Source: Solirubrum sp044628455 (GTDB taxonomy: Bacteria > Bacteroidota > Bacteroidia > Cytophagales > Hymenobacteraceae). From it: a stretch of DNA of 64,000 nt. The DNA lies in the NCBI RefSeq assembly GCF_044628455.1, contig NZ_JBIYZW010000002.1:1054001-1118000 (forward strand). The letters run 5' to 3'. The notes below the pieces were generated by a model. The model saw only the letters and a list, made by a program, of their open reading frames with translations, was not told the origin of the DNA and did no database searches. The number at the start of each line of letters is the position of its first letter. Positions within the stretch are counted from its first letter, which is position 1. Of the stretch, positions 57,337 through 64,000 are shown one piece after another. The translations under genes and the position numbers were made by a program.

Positions 57337-58764
57337 ATGAACACGCTCCCGCACTTTACCACGCCCCAACTCCAGCTGCTGCACCGCGGCAAAGTCCGCG
57401 ACTCGTACCGCGCCCCCTCGGGCGAGCGGCTTATCGTCGTGACGGACCGCCTCTCGGCCTTCGACTCGGTGCTGGAAACCGCCATTCCCTACAAAGGCGC
57501 CGTGCTCAACGGCCTGGCCAACTTCTGGTTTGACAAGACCCAGGACATCGTGCCCAACCACGTCATCCGCATGGTCGACCCCAACGCCATGCTGGTAAAG
57601 GAAGCCGAGCCGATTCGCGTTGAGATGATCGTGCGCGGCTACATCACCGGCTCCATGCTGCGCGGCTACCAGAAAGGCCAGCGCACCTTCTCGGGCGTGT
57701 CGGTGCCCGACGGGCTGAGCAAGCACCAGCGCTTCCCCGAGCCCATCGTGACGCCGACCACCAAGGAAGAAACCGACCGCGAAATCACCCCCGAAAACCT
57801 GGTTTCGGAAGGCTGGGTGTCGGCCGAGCTGTACGAGCAGATGCGCGTGATTTCGCTGCGGCTGTTCACCTTCGCCTCGGAGTGGATGGCTGAGCGCGGC
57901 ATCATCCTGGTCGACACCAAGTACGAGTTCGGTTTGCTCAATGGGGAGCTGATTCTCATCGACGAAATTCACACGCCCGACTCCTCGCGCTTCTGGGACG
58001 CGGCCGACTACGCCCAGAACCCCGAAGGCGCCGCCCAGATGGACAAGGAGTACGTGCGCCAGTGGCTGATTGCGGGCAAAACCGAAGCCGGCTACCCCAC
58101 CAAGCTCACCGACGAAGTAACCGCCGAAGCCAGCCGCCGCTACCTCGACATCTACCAGCGCATCACGGGCGAGCAGCTACCCGGCGCCAATGCCGACGGC
58201 GTGAACGTGCCGGCCCGTCTGGTGAAAAACCTGGTGAAGGAAGGCTACATGCAGGACGCCTGGGTGAACATCGTGATGGGCAGCCCAGCCGACAAGGAGC
58301 ACTGCCAGAACATCCGCAAGCACTTCGCCGGTTACAACGTCTTCACCCAGCTGCGCGTGACCTCGGCCCACAAAAACGGCGAGGAAATCGTGGGCATGGC
58401 CGAGGTGTGGAACAACTCCTCCGAGCCCGGCGTCATCATCGCCGTGGCCGGCCTCTCGAACGGCCTCGGTGGGGCACTGGCCGCCAACGTGAACGTGCCC
58501 GTCATCAGCTGCCCGCCCTGGAAGGATTTTGCCGAGCTGTCGGCCAACCTGAACTCCTCGGTGATTATGCCCTCGGCCACGCCCAACCTCACGGTGGTGC
58601 GCCCCGACAACGCCGCCCAGGCGGCATTGCGCGCCCTAAACGTGCCGCGCATCCGCGAGCAGCTGAGCCGCGACATTCAGTCGACCAAAGCCAAGCTGCG
58701 CGCCGCCGACGCCGAGCTGCGCCAGCTGCCGCTGGAAGCCGCTCAGAAGCCCATTCACGCCTAG
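57337..58764 (+). CDS. PurC-PurE fusion: SAICAR synthase with class II-like AIR carboxylase
   Basis: 475 residues. The N-terminal ~295 residues are SAICAR synthetase (LHRGKVRDSYRAPSGERLIV, DRLSAFDSVLETAIPYKGAV, RVEMIVRGYITGSMLRGYQK, VDTKYEFGLLNGELILIDEI). The C-terminal ~165 residues are an AIR carboxylase: NIVMGSPADKEHCQNIRKHF, QLRVTSAHKNGEEIVGMAEV, IIAVAGLSNGLGGALAANV and VPVISCPPWKDF. The RVTSAHK, AVAGLSNGLG and VISCPP stretches are those of class II PurE (as in vertebrate PAICS), which use CO2 directly, so PurK would not be needed. Domain order is the same as in animals. It covers steps 6 and 7 of purine synthesis. Confidence 0.9.
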   Translation: MNTLPHFTTPQLQLLHRGKVRDSYRAPSGERLIVVTDRLSAFDSVLETAIPYKGAVLNGLANFWFDKTQDIVPNHVIRMVDPNAMLVKEAEPIRVEMIVRGYITGSMLRGYQKGQRTFSGVSVPDGLSKHQRFPEPIVTPTTKEETDREITPENLVSEGWVSAELYEQMRVISLRLFTFASEWMAERGIILVDTKYEFGLLNGELILIDEIHTPDSSRFWDAADYAQNPEGAAQMDKEYVRQWLIAGKTEAGYPTKLTDEVTAEASRRYLDIYQRITGEQLPGANADGVNVPARLVKNLVKEGYMQDAWVNIVMGSPADKEHCQNIRKHFAGYNVFTQLRVTSAHKNGEEIVGMAEVWNNSSEPGVIIAVAGLSNGLGGALAANVNVPVISCPPWKDFAELSANLNSSVIMPSATPNLTVVRPDNAAQAALRALNVPRIREQLSRDIQSTKAKLRAADAELRQLPLEAAQKPIHA

Positions 58765-58772
58765 AAAATGAC

Positions 58773-58832
58773 CAGCTCTCCTCCTCATCTGAGGAGGGGA
58801 GGCTTGGGCTTCAGCCAAAGCCGGGGTGGTTG
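58773..58832. repeat. intergenic dispersed-type inverted repeat
   Basis: CTCCTCA / TGAGGAG and GGCTT / AAGCC stems in CTCATCTGAGGAGGGGAGGC and TTGGGCTTCAGCCAAAGCC. This resembles short repeats seen between genes in related genomes. It separates purCE from the next gene by 118 nt. Confidence 0.45.
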
Positions 58833-58882
58833 AACGGCGCCCGCGCTGCCTGAACGACCCCGCCGCCCCAACGCCCGAACTC

Positions 58883-59740
58883 ATGCCTCAGCCCCTGTAC
58901 CTCGTTGCCTCGCACCCCGACGCCCCGCAGGCCCGGCCGCTGCTCGATGAGCTGTCGGCCCAGCTCGGGACGCGCTTCGGCGGCGACGGGCGCGACTCGT
59001 TTCAGAGCTGGGCGGAGGACGAGCGGCACATTTTCCTGCTGGCCCTGGCCGGTAAGGAATTCGTGGGCTGCGGCGCCGTGCGGCCGCTACAGGAGTCGGT
59101 AGGGGAGGTGAAGCGCATGTACGCCAAGTACCCCGGCCAGGGCATCGGCCGGGCCGTGCTGGCGGGGCTGGAGGCGGCGGCCTGGCAGGCGGGCTACGCC
59201 GAGCTGTGGCTGGAAACCCGCGTGACCAACGTGGCCGCCTGTCGCTTTTATGAGCAGCGCGGCTACCAGCGCATCGACAACTACGGCAAGTACGCCGGCC
59301 GCGACAACGCCGCCTGCTTCGGCAAGCAGCTCGGGGCGGCCGGGGCAGCCAGCTACACCGTTATGACCAACCCGAAGCAAATCGTGCAGGGCTACCTCGA
59401 CGCCTACAACCGCTTCGATGTGGCCGGCATGCTGCGGCCGCTGCACCCGGACGTGGTGTTCCGCAACATTGCCGGCGGCGAAGTCGACCTGACGACCACC
59501 GGCAAAGAGGCTTTTCGGCAACAGGCCGAACAGGCCACGCAGTACTTCACCGAGCGGGAGCAACGCGTCACCGGCTGGGAAGTAACCGCGGACCAAGTGA
59601 AAGTCACTATCGACTATACCGCTACCCTGGCCGTCGGGCTGCCGAACGGACTGCAACCAGGCGACGTGCTGAACCTGCAGGGCAAGTCCGTTTTCGGAAT
59701 CACCAACGGGCAGATCATTTCTATCGACGATATCAGCTAG
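58883..59740 (+). CDS. GNAT acetyltransferase fused to NTF2-like (SnoaL) domain
   Basis: 285 residues from ATG 58883 (58826 is an upstream in-frame start without domain support). Residues 1-~155 are a GNAT domain: VGCGAVRPLQESVGEVKRMY, KYPGQGIGRAVLAGLEAAAW (acetyl-CoA-binding Q/R-x-x-G-x-G/A), and RVTNVAACRFYEQRGYQRI. Residues ~165-285 are an NTF2/SnoaL-like domain (MTNPKQIVQGYLDAYNRFDV, AGMLRPLHPDVVFRNIAGGE). The fusion is uncommon, and it sits within the purine run, but no purine role is evident. It may modify a small molecule bound in the SnoaL pocket. Confidence 0.8.
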   Translation: MPQPLYLVASHPDAPQARPLLDELSAQLGTRFGGDGRDSFQSWAEDERHIFLLALAGKEFVGCGAVRPLQESVGEVKRMYAKYPGQGIGRAVLAGLEAAAWQAGYAELWLETRVTNVAACRFYEQRGYQRIDNYGKYAGRDNAACFGKQLGAAGAASYTVMTNPKQIVQGYLDAYNRFDVAGMLRPLHPDVVFRNIAGGEVDLTTTGKEAFRQQAEQATQYFTEREQRVTGWEVTADQVKVTIDYTATLAVGLPNGLQPGDVLNLQGKSVFGITNGQIISIDDIS

Positions 59741-59764
59741 CCCATACCCAAACCCTTCGACCCC

Positions 59765-61063
59765 GTGGCAACTCCTAAAACCCCAATTGTGCTGCTCGGC
59801 AGCGGCGCCCGCGAACATGCCCTAGCCTGGAAACTAACCCAGGATGGCGCCCACGTGCACGTGCTGCCCGGCAACGCCGGCATCCCTGGCTCGGTGCCCA
59901 CCATCAGCGCCACCGATTTCCCGGCCATTCAGCGGTTCTGCCAGGAGCACGGGGTACAGCTGATTGTCGTTGGTCCCGAAGCCCCGCTGGCGGCCGGCGT
60001 AGCCGACTACTTTGCCGCTACCGATATCCGCGTGTTTGGCCCGCGCAAGGCTGCCGCGGTGCTGGAAAGCTCCAAGGTGTGGTCGAAAAACTTTATGCGC
60101 CGCCACGGCGTGGCCACTGCCCGCGCCTGGACGTTCCGTTCCGACCAACTCGACCAGGCCCGCGCCGCCGCCGCCGAGCTGCGGGGCCAGGCCGTGCTGA
60201 AGTACGACGGACTGGCCGCCGGCAAGGGCGTGTGGGTGTGCTCCTCGGAAGCCGAGTTCGACGCGGCCCTGACGGAAATGCAGGCGCTGGCCCCGGCCGG
60301 CCACCAGTGGTACTCCTTTCTGGTTGAGGAAAAGCTCACCGGCCCCGAAATCAGCATCATCGGCCTGACCGACGGGCAGACCATGCGGCTGCTGGCGCCC
60401 TCGCAGGACCACAAGCAGCTGCTGGCCGGCGACCAGGGGCCCAATACTGGCGGTATGGGCGCCTACTGCCCGGTGCCCTTCGCCGACGACAACGTGCTGG
60501 CCCTAGTGCGCGAGGTTATCATCGAGCCGACCTTGCGGGGGCTGCGCGCCCAGGAGCTGCCGTTTATGGGCTTCCTGTACTTCGGCATCATGCTCACGCC
60601 CGCGGGCCCCAAGCTGCTGGAATACAACGTGCGCCTGGGCGACCCCGAAGCGCAGGTGCTGCTGGCCGCCATGGAAAGCAGTTTGCTGGAATTGATTACC
60701 GCCGCGCTGGCTGGCCGTCTGGCCGAGGTGGGCGTGCGCCAGAAGCCCGGGGCGTTTGTGGGAGTGGTGTTGGCTTCGGGCGGTTATCCGGCGGCGGAGT
60801 TTCCGACCGGGTTTGTTATCGACGGAATCGACACCGTATCCCCGTGCACCTTGGTGTTTCAGGGGGGCACGCGGCCGGGGCCCGCTGGGTTATTGGTGAC
60901 CGGCGGGGGCCGCGTGCTGACGGTGGTGGCGGCCGGCCCCGACCTGGAAACGGCGGTGGAAAAAACCTACGCCGAGGTGCGGAAAATCACGTTCGAGGGC
61001 GCTTACTACCGCTCCGACATCGGCCAGCGCCCCGCGCCGGCGCTAATCGACCAGGCTTACTGA
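59765..61063 (+). CDS. purD: phosphoribosylamine-glycine ligase
   Basis: 432 residues, GTG start. GAR synthetase: makes GAR from PRA, glycine and ATP. VLLGSGAREHALAWKLTQDG is the N-terminal motif (GSGAREHA), VVGPEAPLAAGVADYFAATD the PRA site, VLKYDGLAAGKGVWVCSSEA the ATP-grasp loop, and PGGA-type GPNTGGMGAYCPVPFADDNV the metal site. The C-terminal domain carries VRLGDPEAQVLLAAMESSLL and FVGVVLASGGYPAAEFPTGF. Overlaps purN by 1 nt (TGATG). Confidence 0.96.
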   Translation: MATPKTPIVLLGSGAREHALAWKLTQDGAHVHVLPGNAGIPGSVPTISATDFPAIQRFCQEHGVQLIVVGPEAPLAAGVADYFAATDIRVFGPRKAAAVLESSKVWSKNFMRRHGVATARAWTFRSDQLDQARAAAAELRGQAVLKYDGLAAGKGVWVCSSEAEFDAALTEMQALAPAGHQWYSFLVEEKLTGPEISIIGLTDGQTMRLLAPSQDHKQLLAGDQGPNTGGMGAYCPVPFADDNVLALVREVIIEPTLRGLRAQELPFMGFLYFGIMLTPAGPKLLEYNVRLGDPEAQVLLAAMESSLLELITAALAGRLAEVGVRQKPGAFVGVVLASGGYPAAEFPTGFVIDGIDTVSPCTLVFQGGTRPGPAGLLVTGGGRVLTVVAAGPDLETAVEKTYAEVRKITFEGAYYRSDIGQRPAPALIDQAY

Positions 61064-61770
61064 TGATGACCAACGCCGCTCAGCGCGAACCACTCAATAA
61101 GGCTGTCGGAGCCGCCGTAGGCCAGGGTGGAAACCCTGGCCCGGGCCCCGCGTCGGCTGGCAAGGTCCGGCTGGCCATCCTGCTCTCGGGCCGCGGCTCC
61201 AACATGCTGGCCCTGGCCCGCGAGGTGCGCGAAGGCGTGCTGCAGGGGCTGGCCGAAGTAGCCGTGGTGTTCAGCAACCTGCCCGAAGCCGCCGGCCTGC
61301 AGGCCGCCGCCGAGCTGGGCTTTGCCACCGCCAGCATAGCCTCGCGCGGGCGCAAGCGGGCCGAGTTCGACGCCGAAGTAGTAGCCGCGCTGCAGCAGTT
61401 CCGGCCCGATTACATCGTGCTGGCCGGCTACATGCGCATTTTGTCGCCGGGGTTCATCCGGGCGTTTGCGGGCCGCATCCTCAACATTCACCCCGCCGAC
61501 ACCCACCAGCACCAGGGCCTGCACGCCTACGAGTGGGCCTGGGAAAACAGCCTGCTCGAAACGAAAATCACCGTGCACCTTGTTGACGAGGGCCTCGACA
61601 CCGGTCCCGTGCTGGCCCAGGCCCCCGTGGATTTGCGCGGCGCCGATTCCCTAGCCGAAGTGGAGCGCCGCGGCCTGGCCGTGGAGCACCGCTTCTACGC
61701 CGACACCCTGGCCCGCCTCATCCGCGGCGAGCTGAGCGCCGCAACACCTGCGCCGGCCGCCCCGCAGTAA
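61063..61770 (+). CDS. purN: phosphoribosylglycinamide formyltransferase
   Basis: 235 residues from ATG 61063, the last base of the purD stop. Transfers the formyl group of 10-formyl-THF to GAR. The first ~30 residues are a poorly conserved extension; the domain starts at VRLAILLSGRGSNMLALARE. DYIVLAGYMRILSPGFIRAF and the active-site Asn-His in RILNIHPADTHQHQGLHAYE, with the Asp of EGLDTGPVLAQAPV, complete the triad. The region HPADTHQHQGLH differs from the usual H-P-S-L-L-P-x-F but keeps the His. Confidence 0.9.
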   Translation: MMTNAAQREPLNKAVGAAVGQGGNPGPGPASAGKVRLAILLSGRGSNMLALAREVREGVLQGLAEVAVVFSNLPEAAGLQAAAELGFATASIASRGRKRAEFDAEVVAALQQFRPDYIVLAGYMRILSPGFIRAFAGRILNIHPADTHQHQGLHAYEWAWENSLLETKITVHLVDEGLDTGPVLAQAPVDLRGADSLAEVERRGLAVEHRFYADTLARLIRGELSAATPAPAAPQ

Positions 61771-61823
61771 GCCCGTTTTTCTCTTTTCCCAGCTCACCCC
61801 AGCATACCCGGCCTCAGAACCGG

Positions 61824-61843
61824 CAACTGACAACTGACAACTT
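61824..61843. repeat. heptamer CAACTGA array before purF
   Basis: CAACTGA twice plus a third partial unit, ending 3 nt before the purF start codon. It spaces the putative ribosome-binding region and could alter translation if copy number changes. Confidence 0.7.
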
Positions 61844-61846
61844 GAT

Positions 61847-63352
61847 ATGTGCGGAATCGTTGGTTTTTTCGGCCCGGATGACGTCGTTGGCGACATTGTC
61901 ATCGGCCTCACGGCCCTGCAGCACCGCGGGCAGGATGCCGCCGGCATTGCCTCCTTCGACGGCAACTTCCACCTGCACAAGGGCAACGGGCTGATCAACG
62001 ACGTGTTCAAGCCCAAGCACCTGAAAAAGCTGACCGGCAACCTCGGCATCGGGCACGTGCGCTACACCACCCAGGGCTCCGGCGACGCCGAGCTGGCCCA
62101 GCCCTTCACCACCAGCTACCCCTTCGGGCTGGCCATGGTGCACAACGGCAACGTCATCAACTTCCGCTCGGCCGCCAAGCGCCTGCACCAGAAGTACCAC
62201 GTGCTGCCCAAGACCAGCAATGACCTGGAGCTGATCATGTACACCTTCGCCTCGGAGCTGCGCCTGAAAAACCTGGACGCCCTGTCGGTGGTGGATATTT
62301 TCGATGCGGTGGAGACGACCCAGGAGCTGGTGAAGGGCGCCTACGCCACCATCACCGTCATTGCCGGCCACGGCCTGCTGGCCTTCAACGACCCGCTGGG
62401 CATCCGGCCCCTGGTGATGGGCCGCCGCGACACGCCCGACGGGCCGGTTTTCGCCTTCGCTTCCGAATCGACCTGCTTCGACTACCTCGACTTCGAGCTG
62501 ATCAAGGACATCGGCCCCGGCCAGGCGGTGTTTATCGACCAGGATTTCAACGTGCACTTCAAGAACCTGCCGGCCAAAACCAAGGCATTCTGCGTGTTCG
62601 AGCACATCTACTTCGCCCGCGAAGACTCCGTAATTCACGGCCGCCTGGTGGCCCGCGAGCGGGTACGCCTGGGCAAGATGCTGGCCCGCAAAGTCATCGA
62701 GTCGGGCATTCAGCCGGATATGGTCATCGACGTGCCGTCATCGGGCTACTTCGCCGCCTCGGGGCTGGCCGAGGCCATTGGGGTGCCCTACCGCCGGGCA
62801 CTAGTCAAGAACAACCACATGGGCCGCTCCTTTATCGTGAGCAGCCAGGCGGGGCGCGAAGACGTGGTGAAGAAGAAGCTGAATCCCATCCGCGAGTTTG
62901 TGGAGGGCAAGAAGATTGCCGTGGTCGACGACAGCATCGTGCGGGGTACCACCTCGCGGCGCATCGTGCGCATTCTGCGCGAGGCCGGCGCTACGGAGGT
63001 GTACTTTATTTCCTCGGCCCCGCCCATCATCTCGCCCTGCATCTACGGCATCGATATGGCCATGAGCACCGAGCTGATTGCGGCCAACTACACCGAGGAG
63101 GAAATCTGCCGCTACATCGAGGCCGACAAGGTGATTTACCAGTCGCTGGAAGATTTGCAGGCCCTGTTTTCGGAGGATAAGGGCCACGGCGGCAGCTGCT
63201 TCGCCTGCTTTTCGGGCCAGTACCCCACTGGCGACGTGACCAAGTACCTGCGCCACATCCAGGAAGAGCGCACCAGTCACCGCGAAAAGAAAGAAGAGCG
63301 GCCGACCGAAACGTCGGTCAGCGCCAAGGCCCCGGCTCCCACGGAGCACTAG
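61847..63352 (+). CDS. purF: amidophosphoribosyltransferase
   Basis: 501 residues. Makes phosphoribosylamine from PRPP and glutamine; first committed step of purine synthesis. Cys2 (MCGIVGFFGPDDVVGDIVIG) is the N-terminal nucleophile, with no propeptide. ALQHRGQDAAGIASFDGNFH, GHVRYTTQGSGDAELAQPF and the PRPP motif KIAVVDDSIVRGTTSRRIVR are typical, and the last ~35 residues are a Glu/Lys/Thr-rich tail. CFACFSGQYP near the end carries Cys residues that could bind a metal in some forms. Regulated by purine nucleotides in other bacteria. Confidence 0.96.
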   Translation: MCGIVGFFGPDDVVGDIVIGLTALQHRGQDAAGIASFDGNFHLHKGNGLINDVFKPKHLKKLTGNLGIGHVRYTTQGSGDAELAQPFTTSYPFGLAMVHNGNVINFRSAAKRLHQKYHVLPKTSNDLELIMYTFASELRLKNLDALSVVDIFDAVETTQELVKGAYATITVIAGHGLLAFNDPLGIRPLVMGRRDTPDGPVFAFASESTCFDYLDFELIKDIGPGQAVFIDQDFNVHFKNLPAKTKAFCVFEHIYFAREDSVIHGRLVARERVRLGKMLARKVIESGIQPDMVIDVPSSGYFAASGLAEAIGVPYRRALVKNNHMGRSFIVSSQAGREDVVKKKLNPIREFVEGKKIAVVDDSIVRGTTSRRIVRILREAGATEVYFISSAPPIISPCIYGIDMAMSTELIAANYTEEEICRYIEADKVIYQSLEDLQALFSEDKGHGGSCFACFSGQYPTGDVTKYLRHIQEERTSHREKKEERPTETSVSAKAPAPTEH

Positions 63353-63377
63353 AACCGGCCTGGAATACCAGCCTCGC

Positions 63378-63485
63378 GTCTGTCATCCTGAGCAGAGCGA
63401 AGGACCTTGCCACGCAGGAAGGACCAACGCCAGAGAGTTACTATCTGACGGAAAGAGGTCCTTCGCTGCGCTCAGGATGACAGAC
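63378..63485. repeat. REP-like inverted repeat before purM
   Basis: Arms 63378-63407 and 63456-63485 share GTCTGTCATCCTGAGC and AGCGAAGGACC with two mismatches across a 48-nt spacer. The design is that of 7545-7629. Its left arm reaches 26 nt after the purF stop and its right arm 15 nt before the purM start. Confidence 0.85.
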
Positions 63486-63500
63486 GAATTTTCCCTTGCC

Positions 63501-64000
63501 ATGAGCCAGACTACCGCCGCCAGCCTCAAAGAAACCGCCGGCTACTCCATCGAAGAAGGCAACGCTGCCTCGCGCAACGCTTACCACTGGGCCCAGAAAA
63601 CCTTCGCTACCCGCGCGGGCAAGCCCGGCGAGCCGGCCCAGGACCTGGCGGGCGGCTTTTCCAACGAAATCCGCTTCGGGGCCGAGCGACTGGGCATCGG
63701 CTCCGACGGCATCGGCACCAAAATCGAGGTGGCCGAGCGCGTGGACCGCTACGACACGCTGGGCTACGACCTCATAGCTATGGTGGCCGACGATTTGGTG
63801 GTGGCCGGCTTCGTACCCACCAACCTCTCGAACATCATCGACGTGAACACGCTGAACTACGAGGTAGTGGACGAGCTGATGCGCGGCCTGCACGACGCGG
63901 CGCAGTTCAGCTCGATTGCCGTGACGGGCGGGGAAATTGCCGAGCTGGGCAACCGCATCGGCGGTTATCCCGGCGCCCGCATGAATTTCAACTGGTGCTC
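63501..64000 (+). CDS. purM: AIR synthase, 3'-truncated by window edge
   Basis: ATG 63501; open to the window end, about 166 residues visible. MSQTTAASLKETAGYSIEEG is the start; RFGAERLGIGSDGIGTKIEV holds the G-S-D-G-I-G-T-K ATP-binding loop, and MVADDLVVAGFVPTNLSNII and IAVTGGEIAELGN the second half of the active site. Closes FGAM to AIR, step 5 of purine synthesis. The REP element sits in its upstream spacer. Confidence 0.92.
   Translation, partial: MSQTTAASLKETAGYSIEEGNAASRNAYHWAQKTFATRAGKPGEPAQDLAGGFSNEIRFGAERLGIGSDGIGTKIEVAERVDRYDTLGYDLIAMVADDLVVAGFVPTNLSNIIDVNTLNYEVVDELMRGLHDAAQFSSIAVTGGEIAELGNRIGGYPGARMNFNWC

Overview
The window comes from a high-GC member of the Bacteroidota, most likely Hymenobacter or a close Cytophagales relative. 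Four things point there: type IX secretion sorting domains (1485-3362, 28935-29312); promoters of the Bacteroidota form TTG-N18-21-TAnnTTTG (11366-11394, 14617-14648, 34394-34425, 49200-49229); many lipoproteins and small beta-barrel proteins; and dispersed GTCATCCTGAGC- and GTCATGCTGAGC-type inverted repeats. The taxon is inferred from these traits; there is no marker gene.

Layout. 1-8.9 kb: the 3' end of dihydrolipoamide dehydrogenase, a T9SS cargo protein, a DUF5694 protein, a decayed second copy of the lpd 3' end, an AT-rich secreted gene lying in a 201-bp perfect palindrome that stops at the only N of the window, an XRE-type regulator with twin palindromic operators, a frameshifted gene, periplasmic hydroxyisourate hydrolase and a DHFR-like reductase. 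9.0-10.3 kb: a two-gene locus, a 54-residue lipoprotein-like peptide ending in CPACGMG followed 15 nt later by a DUF692/MNIO enzyme; this looks like a chryseobasin-type RiPP and is the most exciting system here. 10.5-29.3 kb: single-gene units, including a DAC-like nucleotide-signalling protein, two HEQxHFD metalloprotease-like proteins, a DUF2156 protein, a cold-shock protein, RluE-like pseudouridine synthase, an M23 peptidase, an FkbM methyltransferase, an SDR, a PDZ-hydrolase, ALDH and two flavoproteins. 29.5-32.6 kb: flavoprotein, type III polyketide synthase and methyltransferase, the composition of a phenolic-lipid cluster. 32.6-38.3 kb: HDAC-like deacetylase, an AT-rich pair, tRNA-Val(GAC), porin, PfpI protein, thioesterase, DUF3616 protein and a 21-bp-period repeat tract. 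38.4-43.5 kb: a MacAB/Lol-like ABC operon interrupted by a 7-bp tandem repeat. 43.7-48.8 kb: Spy-like lipoprotein, DRGHM nuclease, porin, a fused ornithine/glycine lipid synthase candidate, DUF4468 protein.

49.2-64 kb is nucleotide and amino-acid metabolism. An AsnRS-like synthetase paralogue sits behind a leader with a strong promoter and an intrinsic terminator. A tightly overlapping pyrD-pyrF-pyrE set follows, then a long purine run: purL, purQ, a purC-purE fusion with a class II-like carboxylase half, a GNAT-NTF2 fusion, purD, purN, purF and the start of purM. Together these would make UMP and most of the steps to IMP; purK, purB and purH are not seen.

No CRISPR array, prophage, transposase or rRNA was seen. 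Starts were chosen from signal peptides, spacing and family lengths, so several N-termini are provisional. All family names come from reading the sequence, not from a database search.
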